A DNA stretch of 64,000 nt from Exiguobacterium acetylicum (GTDB lineage: Bacteria > Bacillota > Bacilli > Exiguobacteriales > Exiguobacteriaceae). Positions 18,626 through 28,617 of the stretch are shown here, one piece after another. The notes under the pieces are model-generated. The model saw only the letters and a list, made by a program, of their open reading frames with translations. It was not told where the DNA came from and searched no databases. A program made the translations under genes and the position numbers. Position 1 is the stretch's first letter. The number at the start of each line of letters is the position of its first letter. The stretch lies in NCBI RefSeq assembly GCF_019890935.1, contig NZ_CP082333.1, positions 522,001 through 586,000 of the forward strand. The letters are read 5' to 3'.

Positions 18626-18749
18626 GCGTTTTTCCCCCTCAGGCATTAAATCGATACTCTTTCATCTTGACGTTACAAAAAATAAATTGCAACAGCTTCC
18701 AAACTAATTGTAAGATGGTAAAAATACGCTTACAACAGGAGGAGACAGG

Positions 18750-20483
18750 ATGGAACAAACAGTGCGTGAACGATTGATCGCGATTGCTGCAAAAAAAGAG
18801 AAGGCAGCCGTTGTCTATCAGAACATCTCAGTCATCGATGTCATGACACGTGAGACCTATACAGCGGATGTAGCGGTTGATTCCGGTTATATCGCTGCTG
18901 TCGGAGAGGGGTATGAGGGAATCGAGAATCGTCCGGGAGAAGGACTTTTCATCGCGCCGAGTTTCGTTGATGCCCATGTCCATATTGAATCATCGATGGT
19001 GCCGCCGAGTGAGTATGAGCAAGCGATTCTACCGTTAGGTGTCACGACGATCATCGCCGATCCGCATGAGATCGCGAATGTCAAAGGAGCAGAAGGATTA
19101 TCCTTCATGCTAGACGATGCTGAAGGTCTCGCGCTTGATGTCCGGATGATGCTACCGAGCTGCGTACCGGCGACTTCGTTTGAACACGCGGGAGCATCAC
19201 TTGATGCGGCGGCACTTGCACCGTTCGTCAATCATCCTGGTGTCCATGGTTTAGGAGAAGTCATGGATTATCCAGCGGTCGAACGAGCCGATCGCGATAT
19301 GCTCCAAAAAATTAAACAGATCGAAGACGCAGGAAAACTGGTCGATGGTCATGCTGCGGGACTTGGACCACGCGAAATTAACATTTATGGTGTCGCCGGA
19401 ATTCGAACGGATCATGAATCTGTCAGTAAGGAAGATGCGATCGCCCGAGCGCGGCGTGGTTTGTATGTCGAAGTGCGGGAAGGATCAGCTGCCCGAAACT
19501 TGAAGGAAGTACTCGATGCCGTGACAGAGAGCAACGCGAGCCGTTTCCTCTTCTGTACGGATGATAAGCATTTGGATGACACGTTACGAGAGGGAACGAT
19601 CGACTATAATATCCGCTATGCGATTCGTCATGGAATTAAACGCGAAACAGCGTATGCGATGGCATCGTTGCATGCGACGAACGCGTATTGTTTAGACGAT
19701 CGGGGAGCCATCGTACCAGGACGTCGGGCGGACTTCGTCTTGTTATCCGATGCCGATAACGTCGTGATTGATGAGGTTTATATTAAGGGTGATTGTGTCG
19801 CGCGAGCAGGAAAAACGATCCGAACAGTACGGCGCGCGCATGTTCCAGAATCGTTACGAGGTGCATTGAATACAAAACCGATTACGCCGGAAGTATTTGC
19901 GCTGCCACTTGAATCAGCACGGGCGCATGTGATCGGAGTCATTCCGAAAAGCATCGTTACGGAGCACTTGATTCTCGATGTTCCACTTCAAGACGGGCAT
20001 TTCGTGCCTGTGCCGGAGCAGGATCTTTTAAAGATCGCTGTCATTGAACGTCATCATGGGACATCTTTCTCGGCAGTTGGGATCGTCAAAGGTTTCAAGA
20101 TGAAACGCGGAGCGATTGCAGCGACTGTTGCCCATGATTCGCACAACCTCGTCATCGTTGGCGCGTCGGATGAGGAAATGCAACTGGCTGCGGAACGTCT
20201 CGTCCAAGCGGGTGGAGGAGTCATTGCCGTCAATGGGCAAGAGGTACTTGCTGAGTTACCGCTTGAAATCGCTGGACTGATGACGAATCGTCCCTTCCAA
20301 GAAGTTGGAGATACACTTGAAGCATTGAATGATGCCCTCGATGTGTTAGAGGCGGATCGTTCCTTTAATCCATATTTGACGATGTCATTCCTTTGCTTAC
20401 CGGTCATTCCGGAGTTGAAGCTGACCGACAGTGGATTATTCGACGTAAAACACTTTCAGCATATTTCAGTACAAGCAGACTGA
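18750..20483 (+). CDS. ade: Adenine deaminase
   Basis: 577 residues, typical of bacterial Ade. It deaminates adenine to hypoxanthine in purine salvage. Amidohydrolase metal motifs are present: DAHVHIESSM, DPHEIANV, DGHAAGL, and the late CTDDKHLDDTLREG block; the C-terminal domain ends with CLPVIPELKLTDSGLFDV. AGGAGG sits 7 nt before ATG 18750. It appears monocistronic, and I see no purine riboswitch in its leader. Confidence 0.96.
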   Translation: MEQTVRERLIAIAAKKEKAAVVYQNISVIDVMTRETYTADVAVDSGYIAAVGEGYEGIENRPGEGLFIAPSFVDAHVHIESSMVPPSEYEQAILPLGVTTIIADPHEIANVKGAEGLSFMLDDAEGLALDVRMMLPSCVPATSFEHAGASLDAAALAPFVNHPGVHGLGEVMDYPAVERADRDMLQKIKQIEDAGKLVDGHAAGLGPREINIYGVAGIRTDHESVSKEDAIARARRGLYVEVREGSAARNLKEVLDAVTESNASRFLFCTDDKHLDDTLREGTIDYNIRYAIRHGIKRETAYAMASLHATNAYCLDDRGAIVPGRRADFVLLSDADNVVIDEVYIKGDCVARAGKTIRTVRRAHVPESLRGALNTKPITPEVFALPLESARAHVIGVIPKSIVTEHLILDVPLQDGHFVPVPEQDLLKIAVIERHHGTSFSAVGIVKGFKMKRGAIAATVAHDSHNLVIVGASDEEMQLAAERLVQAGGGVIAVNGQEVLAELPLEIAGLMTNRPFQEVGDTLEALNDALDVLEADRSFNPYLTMSFLCLPVIPELKLTDSGLFDVKHFQHISVQAD

Positions 20484-20495
20484 TGTCCGTCGCGA

Positions 20496-20529
20496 GTCTG
20501 AGTCTCATTCCGGGACTCAGACCGTTTTT
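20496..20529 (+). terminator. Terminator after ade
   Basis: Hairpin GTCTGAGTC / GACTCAGAC with a short loop and five T. Confidence 0.88.
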
Positions 20530-20613
20530 GTGTCAATCGAGGTACGGTAAAATCAAAAAAAGTCACTTTACAAAACGGCTAAAATTCCTTAATGAAACTT
20601 AATAGTTTGGATG

Positions 20614-20642
20614 TTGAATCATTTTGGAAAGCTTGTTATAGT
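20614..20642 (+). promoter_or_regulatory. SigmaA-type promoter before the 85-residue gene
   Basis: TTGAAT, 17-bp spacer, TATAGT. It lies about 100 bp before the start codon; the intervening AT-rich leader shows no recognised element. Confidence 0.6.
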
Positions 20643-20745
20643 AAGTTCTATATCGTTTGTGAGAAATCTCACTTTCTATGAAACTTTTATCTAAAAGAAT
20701 CGTAGAAAACAGTAGGACAACAAGATTAGAAAGGAGATCATCATT

Positions 20746-21003
20746 ATGGATAAGACCTATTTTGAAGGGCATGAAGCTTTGATTGCGGATGTCTATCGTT
20801 CATTCACGCGTCAGTTCCATGCGTTACCAACACATCGACGAACGAAACGTCAGTTGCGAAATCTTGCATTCTCCGTCATTCGTCAAGCTCGACCGACGTA
20901 TGAGGAACGAACCGTTCTTTATGCTTACTTCGCTGAATTCTTCCGAGCAGTTGAGGAAGGACAGGATGAAGAGATTGCTTTTTATAAACAAATTGCACAG
21001 TAA
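20746..21003 (+). CDS. Conserved-looking small protein of unknown function
   Basis: 85 residues with no signal or membrane segment. It is predicted mostly helical, with a basic centre (THRRTKRQLRN) and an aromatic C-terminal half (YAYFAEFFRAVEEG). AAAGGAG precedes ATG 20746, a recognisable promoter lies upstream and a terminator follows, so it is a genuine single gene. I do not recognise its family. Confidence 0.75.
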   Translation: MDKTYFEGHEALIADVYRSFTRQFHALPTHRRTKRQLRNLAFSVIRQARPTYEERTVLYAYFAEFFRAVEEGQDEEIAFYKQIAQ

Positions 21004-21036
21004 AGACCCCCGATGGCTCCGTCAGAAGGGGTCTTT
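21002..21036 (+). terminator. Terminator after the 85-residue gene
   Basis: AAAGACCCC / GGGGTCTTT hairpin with a 17-nt loop, followed by TGTTGTTTTC. Confidence 0.75.
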
Positions 21037-21063
21037 GTTGTTTTCTGAGAATTGCTTTCGGAA

Positions 21064-21102
21064 ATAAAAAAAACAAGTAGGGAACGAGGTTCGCTACTTG
21101 TT
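21064..21102 (-). terminator. Terminator of the OppA-like gene
   Basis: On the minus strand ACAAGTAG / CTACTTGT with a 13-nt loop is followed by eight T. Confidence 0.85.
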
Positions 21103-21120
21103 CATCAATGTTTTAAAGGG

Positions 21121-22755
21121 TTATTTTACTTCCATCCATTTGAAGCTCATATCGGCACCGAATGGGTGACGGTACAATTTATCAATGTTTGTCCGTTGTA
21201 AGTAAGCTTCTCCTTTTTGGTAGATTGGTGCGATGGCGTAGTCTTCTGTCAACAGCATTTTTTCAGCTTCTTGCATGTCTGACCAACGTTTCGCTTCATC
21301 TGCTTGTTGTTTTGCTCCCTTAATGAGATCATCGAATTTCTTGTTCGAGTATTCCATCCGGTTGAAGCTTCCGCCTGTCAACCACATGTCGAGGAACGTC
21401 ATTGGATCTTGGTAGTCAGGTCCCCAACCAGCCGCAGAGATATCGTAATCTCCCTTCGACTCGAGTTCGAGGAAGTTTTTGAATGGTTGTTGCTTGATTT
21501 TGATCGTCAAACCAGGCAGGTGCTTCTCAAGATCTCCTTTTAAGTACTCAGAAACCTTCTTGAAAGCATCTTCATCCCGTGAGAGCATGCTGAGTTCGAT
21601 TGTCTTCACACCAAGTTCCTTCAAGCCAGCATCCCAAGCTTTTTTCGCAGCGTCTGCATCGTAGCTTTGTAGATCCGGATACTTCGCGCGGAAGTCTTCC
21701 CCATCTGGTGTAAACGTGAAGTCTTTCGCGACGATGAAGTTTGCAGGTTTTGATCCATCATTTAGGATGACATCTGTAATCCCTTGTTTTTCAAAGCCAA
21801 GCGCGAGTGCTTTTCGAATGTTTTTATTTTTCAAGGCCTTATTCTTTTGGTTAAAGCGAAGGAAGTTGATCCGAGCATCTGGACGTGTCTTGTAATCATC
21901 TGATTTTTCATACTGCGAAACGAATTCAGACGTAATTGGTGCGAAATCGACTTCTTTCGCTTCGAACAGGTTAACGCCAGTTGAGATTTCTTTGACGACC
22001 TTGACATCGATTTTATCCATCTTGACATTCGCTTTATCCCAGTAATCTGGATTTTTCTTGTATGTCCAGCCAGCATTCGCTTGCCACTTATCAAGGACGA
22101 AAGGTCCGTTGAAGACCATTGTATCAACACTTGTCGCGAATTTATCGCCTTTATCTTCGACGAATGATTGTTTTAATGGTAAGTACGTCGGGAAACTCGT
22201 CAAACCAAGGAAGTAAGGTGCTGGAGCTTCAAGTTGGACCTCAAGTGTCTGATCATCGACTTTCTTGACACCCAGTTCATCAAGTTCAGCATCTCCGGCC
22301 ATGATTTTGTTGGCATTTTTTAAATCTTGTAGAATGTACGCGTATTCTGCTGCTGTCTCTGGATTGAGTGCACGTTTCCAAGCATAGATGAAATCATCTG
22401 CTGTGACGGCTGATCCATCTGACCACTTCGCATCTTTACGCAGTTTGAACGTATATGTTTTTTTATCGTCCGACACTTCAACGCTTTCTGCGATTCCAGG
22501 TGTCGGTTTGTTATCTCCATCAAGACGATACAGCCCTTCGAAGACGTTGTTCGTGACGATGATGGAAGTCGAGTCTGTCGTTTTCGTCGGATCTAACTGA
22601 GGTACATCCGTCGTCGAAACGAGTGTGACTTCCTTTTTCTTGTTTTTCGAATCTGATCCGCTTGTGTTTTCGTCATTTCCTTGCCCGCATGCAGCGACAG
22701 CAAGAAGCGCGATGCTGGAAAGTCCAGCAAAAGCGATTTTCGATGGTTTATTCAT
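21121..22755 (-). CDS. Peptide ABC transporter substrate-binding lipoprotein (OppA family)
   Basis: 544 residues. A lipoprotein signal with lipobox LAVAAC (Cys23) is followed by an acidic/Ser linker and the SBP family 5 fold (about 40-544). It contains the OppA-type segments RKDAKWSDGSAVTADDFIYAWKR, YKKNPDYWDKANV and GWGPDYQDPMTFLDMW. It should capture oligopeptides at the outer face of the membrane. No permease or ATPase genes are adjacent, so it is an orphan receptor that probably shares an Opp system encoded elsewhere. Confidence 0.93.
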   Translation of the reverse strand: MNKPSKIAFAGLSSIALLAVAACGQGNDENTSGSDSKNKKKEVTLVSTTDVPQLDPTKTTDSTSIIVTNNVFEGLYRLDGDNKPTPGIAESVEVSDDKKTYTFKLRKDAKWSDGSAVTADDFIYAWKRALNPETAAEYAYILQDLKNANKIMAGDAELDELGVKKVDDQTLEVQLEAPAPYFLGLTSFPTYLPLKQSFVEDKGDKFATSVDTMVFNGPFVLDKWQANAGWTYKKNPDYWDKANVKMDKIDVKVVKEISTGVNLFEAKEVDFAPITSEFVSQYEKSDDYKTRPDARINFLRFNQKNKALKNKNIRKALALGFEKQGITDVILNDGSKPANFIVAKDFTFTPDGEDFRAKYPDLQSYDADAAKKAWDAGLKELGVKTIELSMLSRDEDAFKKVSEYLKGDLEKHLPGLTIKIKQQPFKNFLELESKGDYDISAAGWGPDYQDPMTFLDMWLTGGSFNRMEYSNKKFDDLIKGAKQQADEAKRWSDMQEAEKMLLTEDYAIAPIYQKGEAYLQRTNIDKLYRHPFGADMSFKWMEVK

Positions 22756-22864
22756 GGAACGATGACCCCCCGAGAGTTAGTGTTAAATATTTCAGAAAAA
22801 TGTGAACATATTGTTAATTTAAGTGAAAGTGATTAAAAATGCAACATAAATTTTCTGACAATTC

Positions 22865-23548
22865 TCATTGATCAAGGTCTATATCCTCAAGTCCAAGCGA
22901 TTTCAAATAGTCATAAAGTAGGAATAAGGTCAACGCATGAGGGGAATACATTCGTAACGTCAATCGAACGGGATCACCACGTAAACGCATATTCGTAATA
23001 CGGACACCTTTACGCTCAAGAGCAAGAACGATGTCTGTCGGATCAAGTCCAGAAGGAAGTAAAAGATGCGCAACGAGGACATTTGCTTCGAACCGACTAT
23101 TGTTGATACGACCCATCATCCGAGTTAAGCCTTCCAGTAAGAGGAAGAGAAAGAGAACGAGAAAAATCGACTCCCAGATGAAACCTGCACCGACAGCGAT
23201 CCCAATCCCACTTGCACTCCAAATAATAGCGGCAGTCGTCAGTCCGCTGACGATATCATGCGGTCGACGTAAGATGACACCAGCGCCAATAAAACCGATT
23301 CCGGTTATGATTTGGGCGACGAGACGCATCGGATCCATCTGAACATTCGTCGCCATGTCATGGTAGAGTAAGACCGATTTGATGGAAACGATGGTTAACA
23401 GACAACTGATCAGGGTAATTACGAGGCTAGTGCGTATACCAACCGGTTTATTTTTGATTTCACGCTCGAATCCGATGAAAATTCCAAGTGTGGCGGCTAA
23501 TAGGAGTTTTAGGAGGTCTTCGAGCTGAAATATATGGATCCAGTTCAT
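22865..23548 (-). CDS. MgtC/SapB-family membrane protein
   Basis: 227 residues. The N-terminal MgtC domain (about 1-140) has four or more membrane helices with signature segments GFEREIKNKPVGIRTS and GIGFIGAGVI. A soluble C-terminal ACT-like domain (about 145-227) follows. MgtC proteins aid growth in low magnesium or acid by acting on the F1Fo ATPase in some pathogens; SapB of B. subtilis is the closer relative. ATG 23548 fits an AAAGGA 10 nt upstream better than the TTG three codons earlier. Confidence 0.9.
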   Translation of the reverse strand: MNWIHIFQLEDLLKLLLAATLGIFIGFEREIKNKPVGIRTSLVITLISCLLTIVSIKSVLLYHDMATNVQMDPMRLVAQIITGIGFIGAGVILRRPHDIVSGLTTAAIIWSASGIGIAVGAGFIWESIFLVLFLFLLLEGLTRMMGRINNSRFEANVLVAHLLLPSGLDPTDIVLALERKGVRITNMRLRGDPVRLTLRMYSPHALTLFLLYDYLKSLGLEDIDLDQ

Positions 23549-23661
23549 TCGTCTCAAATCCTTTCTTTACTTTAAAAGGTGATTTGTTATAATGACTTTT
23601 GTGTCTTTCGAATGAATATACGTAAGATGTAATAGATATACGAAAAAGGAAGTGTCTCATC

Positions 23662-25056
23662 ATGAATCAGCAAAAAATCGGGTTCTTTGCGCTCGCTGCA
23701 ATGGTCATCGGTTCCATGGTCGGTGGAGGAGCTTTTAACCTTCCTGGTGCAATGGCCCAAAGTGCAAGTGCAGGACCTATCCTCATTGGATGGAGTATTA
23801 CGGGGATTGGGATGATCATGCTAGCGCTAGTATTCCAGCATCTCGCAAATAGTAAACCAGAGCTCGAAGGCGGCATCTATGCCTATGCGCGTGAAGGATT
23901 CGGACGTTTCGTCGGTTTTAACAGTGCTTGGGGATACTGGGTATCGGCGTGGATTGGAACGGTTGCGAATATCACGCTCGTGTTTAATGCGATTAGTTAT
24001 TTCTTCCCGATTTTCGCAGCAGAAAATCGAATATTCCTCCTCTTCATGAGTGTAGTCGTCATTTGGGGATTGTTCTGGCTCGTCTCGAGCGGTATCAAGG
24101 AAGCGACACTCGTCAATTTGATTACAACGATCGCAAAGCTCGTCCCGATCTTGATTTTCATTCTTCTAGTAGGAATTGCCTTTAATATCAAAACGTTTAA
24201 TTTGGATATTTGGGGAGAAGGAACAGAACTCGGTTCGATCTTTGATCAAGTAAAAGGAACGATGCTCGTCACGCTATGGGCGTTCGTCGGTATTGAGGGT
24301 GCTGTCGTCTTATCAAGCCGTGCCAAAAACCGAAGTGATGTCGGGAAAGCGACAGTAACAGGACTTGTTGGCGTGTTAGTCATCTATATCTTGATTTCCG
24401 TTTTATCACTCGGAGTGCTTAGTCAAGAACAACTAGCTGGATTAAAAGAACCGACGATGGCGTATGTATTAGAGGCAGCGATTGGACCAATCGGTGCGAC
24501 GATCATCATGATCGGTTTGATTATCTCATTATCCGGTGCACTTCTCGGATGGACGATTCTCGCATCGGAGATTTCGTATCTCGTTGCAAAAGACGGCGCA
24601 TTTCCGAAAGCATTCGCAAAAACGAACCGGAAAGGTGCTCCAGTCGGTGCGCTGTTGATTACACAAATCGCGACACAGGTCGTCGCTGGAATCGCGCTTT
24701 TCTCAGCGCAAACCTATCTTGTCCTGTCGAGTATCGCTGGGATTTGTGCGTTATTACCATATCTATTATCAGCGTTGTACAGCATACGGACATCGCGAGA
24801 AGAGCGCAATCAGAAAATGTTGCTTTTCTCTGTCATCGCATCTGCGTATTCGATTTGGCTCGTCTATGCGTCGGGTATCTGGTACATCGTCATCGCGGCA
24901 TTAGTCTATGCTCCAGGGATTCTCGCGTATGCGTTAGCAGAGCGAGAACAGCAACGGACGGGCATGTCACGTTATGAGTGGATTGCCAGTATGATTCTCG
25001 TTGTCTTAGCGGGAGTAGCTGTTTACGGAATGGTTGTAGGAGAAATTCAATTGTAA
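23662..25056 (+). CDS. Basic amino acid/polyamine antiporter (ArcD-type APC permease)
   Basis: 464 residues, about 12 membrane helices. The first carries the APC signature MVIGSMVGGGAFNLPG, characteristic of the arginine/ornithine and lysine/cadaverine antiporter group. Other conserved segments are FVGIEGAVVLSSRAKNRSDVGKAT and YLVAKDGAFPKAF. It probably exchanges arginine for ornithine or a related cationic pair. No arginine deiminase genes are adjacent, though rocD is 2.3 kb downstream. Confidence 0.87.
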   Translation: MNQQKIGFFALAAMVIGSMVGGGAFNLPGAMAQSASAGPILIGWSITGIGMIMLALVFQHLANSKPELEGGIYAYAREGFGRFVGFNSAWGYWVSAWIGTVANITLVFNAISYFFPIFAAENRIFLLFMSVVVIWGLFWLVSSGIKEATLVNLITTIAKLVPILIFILLVGIAFNIKTFNLDIWGEGTELGSIFDQVKGTMLVTLWAFVGIEGAVVLSSRAKNRSDVGKATVTGLVGVLVIYILISVLSLGVLSQEQLAGLKEPTMAYVLEAAIGPIGATIIMIGLIISLSGALLGWTILASEISYLVAKDGAFPKAFAKTNRKGAPVGALLITQIATQVVAGIALFSAQTYLVLSSIAGICALLPYLLSALYSIRTSREERNQKMLLFSVIASAYSIWLVYASGIWYIVIAALVYAPGILAYALAEREQQRTGMSRYEWIASMILVVLAGVAVYGMVVGEIQL

Positions 25057-25070
25057 GAAACGATATGCAA

Positions 25071-25113
25071 AAGAAGTCACGGTGATTATCATCCACCGTG
25101 ACTTCTTTTTTTG
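25071..25113. terminator. Bidirectional terminator
   Basis: AAGAAGTCACGGTGG / CCACCGTGACTTCTT with A and T runs, between the convergent permease and EAL genes. Confidence 0.9.
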
Positions 25114-25114
25114 A

Positions 25115-27142
25115 TTAAGGTGTTAAGAATCTTTTTTCGACATCCTGTACAGATAGAGGTTCAGAGAAAATGAACCCTTGCATATGCTGACACGATGTCG
25201 TTTTTAGATAATCTAACGCGTGTTCTGTCTCAACACCTTCAGCGACAAGATTCAACTCTAAGTTGTGACCAAGTTGAATGATGGAATCGAGCAAGGCGTG
25301 GTCATTTGTCGCCAGACCATCAATGAATACTTTATCGATTTTTAATTCGTCGATTGGAAAAGCACTGAGATACTGCAAAGAAGAATAACCGGTACCGAAA
25401 TCATCGATTGATAAACGGAAGCCGAGCGACTTGATGAGGTGCATGCGTTCGACCGTTCGTTGTGTCTGTAAGATCGCAATATTCTCTGTCATCTCCAGCG
25501 TAACGGAAGATGGTGAAACGAGTCGCTCCGTTACGATATGTTGCAGCGTTCGAATAAAGGAGTCACTTTGGAACTGATGCGGTGAGATATTGATTGCCAT
25601 CGTCAGTTTAGGGTCAATCGTTTGTTGCCACTTCGCGAGCTGTGCACATGCTTCAATAATGACCCAGTTGTTGATTGGTGTGATCAGTGAAGCTTCTTCA
25701 GCGAGTGGGATGAATTCATCTGGTGGAATACTCCCGAGTGCTGTGTGATTCCAGCGTAATAACGCTTCGAAGCCTTTGACGGCTTGTGTCTGAAGTTCAA
25801 TGATTGGTTGATAAGCAAGATATAGGGATTGATCTTCGAGTGCCGTGAAGAGGGAACGTTCGAGTTGGATTTTCCGTGTGAATTGTGTGTCCATCTCGTG
25901 TGTTAAGTACTGAATCGTTCCGGTACCAATTGATTTTCCTGCGTATAGAGCTGTTTCAGAGCGGCGATATAAATCTTCCAGTGTTTTGGCTTCCGACGGA
26001 TAGACGGTGATCCCGAAAGTACAAGAAACAATCAATGAATGACCGTTGATATAATAAGGGCGCTGCAGTGCTTGTTGTAATTTTCGAGCATATTGGAAAA
26101 GCAGATTGCTCGACGGTGCAGGTAATAGAACACCGAATAAATCACTCGTCGGATGAAAAGCAAGTACACCTGTCGTATGTTGCAAAAGACGCGTTGCCAT
26201 TGCTTGAAGTAGTTGATCACCGACATGTGTCCCAAACGAATCGTTGATGACTTTAAAACGATCAATATCGAACAAGATGAGCGCAATCGGGTCATGCGAC
26301 GCGGCAGAACGGAATAATGCCTCGCCTTCGCGTAAAAATCCGCGTTTATTTAATAAGTGCGTCATCTCATGATGATGCACTAAAAAATCGAGTTCTTCTT
26401 CAAGCACTGTTGTTTCCGTAATATCGTTCCCAATGAACAGGTGCTGAAAACGAACGCCGTTCGCATCATAGATCGGAATGAGCGTCGCTTGGAGATGTTT
26501 TCGTTCGCCCGTTTGCGAAGTGAGGCTAAGGCGACCAGACCATGCTTTTCGTTCACGAAGTTGTGCACGAATCTCCGAAACGACGGAACTGGATGGATCT
26601 AGGATGAGTGACCAAGGCTGGTTGAGAAGCATCTCAGAGCAATAGCCTGTCACATCGATGAGTTGATCATTCACGTACGTGATCGTTCCTCGTGCATCGA
26701 AGACGGCGACAGAAGCAATCTGATCGAAGGCATGACGCAAATCCATCAATCCTTGGAAGAGTGGTTTCATATTCGTTTGTTGCTCAGCTGAAGGGATACA
26801 GCAAGCAAAAGCGGCAATGACAGTTCCTGTATCATCAAGTAAAGGAGACAAAAGGAGAGTTGACGTTACAGAAGTGCCCGTCTTATGCAATAAGGAGGCA
26901 TTCGGTAATTGGACGGATTGACGGCGCTCCAAGAAGGCATGCCAAATCTGCTGGCTGAATGCCATGTCTTCCCGTTCAAGAAGTGGAACAGTCTGACCCA
27001 CGACTTCTTGTTGTGTCCAGCCCCACTGGCTTTCGGCTAGTTCATTCCAAGAACGGATGGTCAAGTCAGTATTCAGGATGAAAGCGGGTAAAGGGAATTC
27101 TTGAATGACGACTTCATAGGAATCAATGGTCGAACGGTCCAT
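25115..27142 (-). CDS. PAS-PAS-GGDEF(degenerate)-EAL protein, probable c-di-GMP phosphodiesterase
   Basis: 675 residues, apparently cytosolic. Two PAS-like sensor regions (about 10-115 and 130-250) precede a GGDEF-fold domain (about 255-425) and an EAL domain (about 430-670). The GGDEF signature is replaced by TSDLF (332-336), so cyclase activity is unlikely. The EAL side is intact: E459AL, NISPHQF, DDFGTGYSSL (580 onward), KIDKVF and AEGVET. It should hydrolyse c-di-GMP, with the dead GGDEF perhaps binding GTP as a sensor. ATG 27142 is preceded by AAGGAG at 12 nt; an upstream TTG start adding 24 residues is possible. Confidence 0.9.
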   Translation of the reverse strand: MDRSTIDSYEVVIQEFPLPAFILNTDLTIRSWNELAESQWGWTQQEVVGQTVPLLEREDMAFSQQIWHAFLERRQSVQLPNASLLHKTGTSVTSTLLLSPLLDDTGTVIAAFACCIPSAEQQTNMKPLFQGLMDLRHAFDQIASVAVFDARGTITYVNDQLIDVTGYCSEMLLNQPWSLILDPSSSVVSEIRAQLRERKAWSGRLSLTSQTGERKHLQATLIPIYDANGVRFQHLFIGNDITETTVLEEELDFLVHHHEMTHLLNKRGFLREGEALFRSAASHDPIALILFDIDRFKVINDSFGTHVGDQLLQAMATRLLQHTTGVLAFHPTSDLFGVLLPAPSSNLLFQYARKLQQALQRPYYINGHSLIVSCTFGITVYPSEAKTLEDLYRRSETALYAGKSIGTGTIQYLTHEMDTQFTRKIQLERSLFTALEDQSLYLAYQPIIELQTQAVKGFEALLRWNHTALGSIPPDEFIPLAEEASLITPINNWVIIEACAQLAKWQQTIDPKLTMAINISPHQFQSDSFIRTLQHIVTERLVSPSSVTLEMTENIAILQTQRTVERMHLIKSLGFRLSIDDFGTGYSSLQYLSAFPIDELKIDKVFIDGLATNDHALLDSIIQLGHNLELNLVAEGVETEHALDYLKTTSCQHMQGFIFSEPLSVQDVEKRFLTP

Positions 27143-27279
27143 TACGTGCGCACGCTCCTTTATATTGAAAAGAGATGACGGTTCACTTGTCTTGTCTTTT
27201 CCCAATATATTCAATTCTTACGCATTAGAATCCTTTCGCTCGGATACTTTTTAGATGAAGATTCTGTGAAAGAATCTGC

Positions 27280-27304
27280 TATAATAACATTGAAAGCGTT
27301 TTCT
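27280..27304 (+). promoter_or_regulatory. rocD promoter -10 with downstream cre box
   Basis: TGCTATAAT gives an extended -10 (hexamer 27280-27285). At 27290-27304, TTGAAAGCGTTTTCT matches the CcpA cre consensus WTGNAANCGNWNNCW at every fixed position. Its place just downstream of the -10 predicts carbon catabolite repression of rocD. Confidence 0.78.
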
Positions 27305-27328
27305 AAAGAGTTATGAGGGGGAATTTCG

Positions 27329-28531
27329 ATGAATCAAACAGAGAAAATCATTCAACAGACAGAGCAGTTCGGAGCACATAACTACCATCCACTCCCAATC
27401 GTCATCTCAGAGGCGGAGGGTGTCTTCGTTACAGATCCTGAAGGACGTCGCTATATGGATATGCTGAGTGCCTATTCAGCCGTTAACCAAGGACATCGTC
27501 ATCCAAAAATCATCGACGCTCTAAAACGACAAGCAGATAAGATCACGTTGACGTCACGTGCCTTTCACAATGATCAACTGGGCTTTTTCTATGAAAAAGT
27601 AGCACAATTGACGGGGAAAGATATGGTGTTACCAATGAATACGGGTGCGGAAGCGGTCGAGACAGCAGTAAAAGCAGCACGACGCTGGGCATATGAAGTC
27701 AAACAAATTCCAGGTGATGCTGAAATCATCGTTTGTGAAGGAAACTTCCATGGTCGGACGATGACAGCCGTCTCAATGTCGACGGAAGCAGAATACCAAC
27801 GGGGATTTGGACCGCTTCTTCCTGGAATCAAGACGATTCCATATGGCGATCTTGATGCATTAAAACAGGCAATCACTGAAAATACAGCGGCATTCATCTT
27901 GGAACCGATTCAAGGCGAAGCAGGCATCTTAATTCCTTACGATGGTTTCTTGAAGGACGCGCAAGAAGTCTGTCGTGCGCAGAATGTTCTGCTCGTATCG
28001 GATGAGATTCAATCTGGACTCGGTCGTTCCGGTAAATGGTTTGCTTCTGATTGGGACGAGGTAACACCAGACATGTACATTCTTGGTAAAGCACTGGGTG
28101 GTGGTGTATTCCCAATCTCATGTGTTGCTGCGAATAAAGATGTCCTTTCTGTCTTTAATCCAGGTTCACACGGCTCGACGTTTGGTGGTAATCCACTTGC
28201 GTGTGCCGTCTCGATTGCTTCACTTGAAGTATTAGAAGACGAAAAGTTACCGGAACGTTCACTCGAACTCGGTACGTATTTCATGGAGAAACTAAAACAA
28301 ATCAACAACCCGATGATTAAAGAAGTACGTGGTCGTGGATTGTTCATTGGTGTTGAACTCACAGAAGCAGCGCGACCATATTGCGAAGCGTTGAAAGAAA
28401 AAGGCTTACTCTGTAAAGAAACGCACGAGACAGTCATTCGCTTTGCACCACCGCTCGTCATTACAAAAGAAGAGTTGGATTGGGCGTTCGAACGGATTGA
28501 ACAAGTATTAGGCGTTTCCGTCGCCCAATAA
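27329..28531 (+). CDS. rocD: Ornithine aminotransferase
   Basis: 400 residues, class III PLP aminotransferase. It converts ornithine and 2-oxoglutarate to glutamate semialdehyde and glutamate in arginine catabolism, or in reverse toward proline metabolism. The OAT-type start [28 protein letters not shown], the cofactor aspartate region [15 protein letters not shown] and the PLP lysine in [10 protein letters not shown] are all intact. GAGGGGG precedes ATG 27329. It is a single gene with a near-perfect cre box in the promoter. Confidence 0.95.
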   Translation: MNQTEKIIQQTEQFGAHNYHPLPIVISEAEGVFVTDPEGRRYMDMLSAYSAVNQGHRHPKIIDALKRQADKITLTSRAFHNDQLGFFYEKVAQLTGKDMVLPMNTGAEAVETAVKAARRWAYEVKQIPGDAEIIVCEGNFHGRTMTAVSMSTEAEYQRGFGPLLPGIKTIPYGDLDALKQAITENTAAFILEPIQGEAGILIPYDGFLKDAQEVCRAQNVLLVSDEIQSGLGRSGKWFASDWDEVTPDMYILGKALGGGVFPISCVAANKDVLSVFNPGSHGSTFGGNPLACAVSIASLEVLEDEKLPERSLELGTYFMEKLKQINNPMIKEVRGRGLFIGVELTEAARPYCEALKEKGLLCKETHETVIRFAPPLVITKEELDWAFERIEQVLGVSVAQ

Positions 28532-28549
28532 AAAGAATAGCTTTAGATT

Positions 28550-28587
28550 AAACAACAGTGGACAGGACGTTCACTGTTGTTTTTGTT
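28550..28587 (+). terminator. Terminator after rocD
   Basis: AAACAACAGTG / CACTGTTGTTT hairpin followed by TTGTTT. Confidence 0.85.
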
Positions 28588-28617
28588 TAGGTAAGTGTCG
28601 GTTTTGATACAGAAAAC

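Noticed and set aside
18650-18749. Purine riboswitch before ade
   Set aside because: The leader is short and lacks the TATAATCCTG..GATATGG and loop-loop motifs.
27198-27218. Possible SigmaB promoter (GCGTAA-N14-GGGAAA) before the EAL gene
   Set aside because: Two mismatches in the -35, and it lies inside a possible longer coding start; too weak to list.
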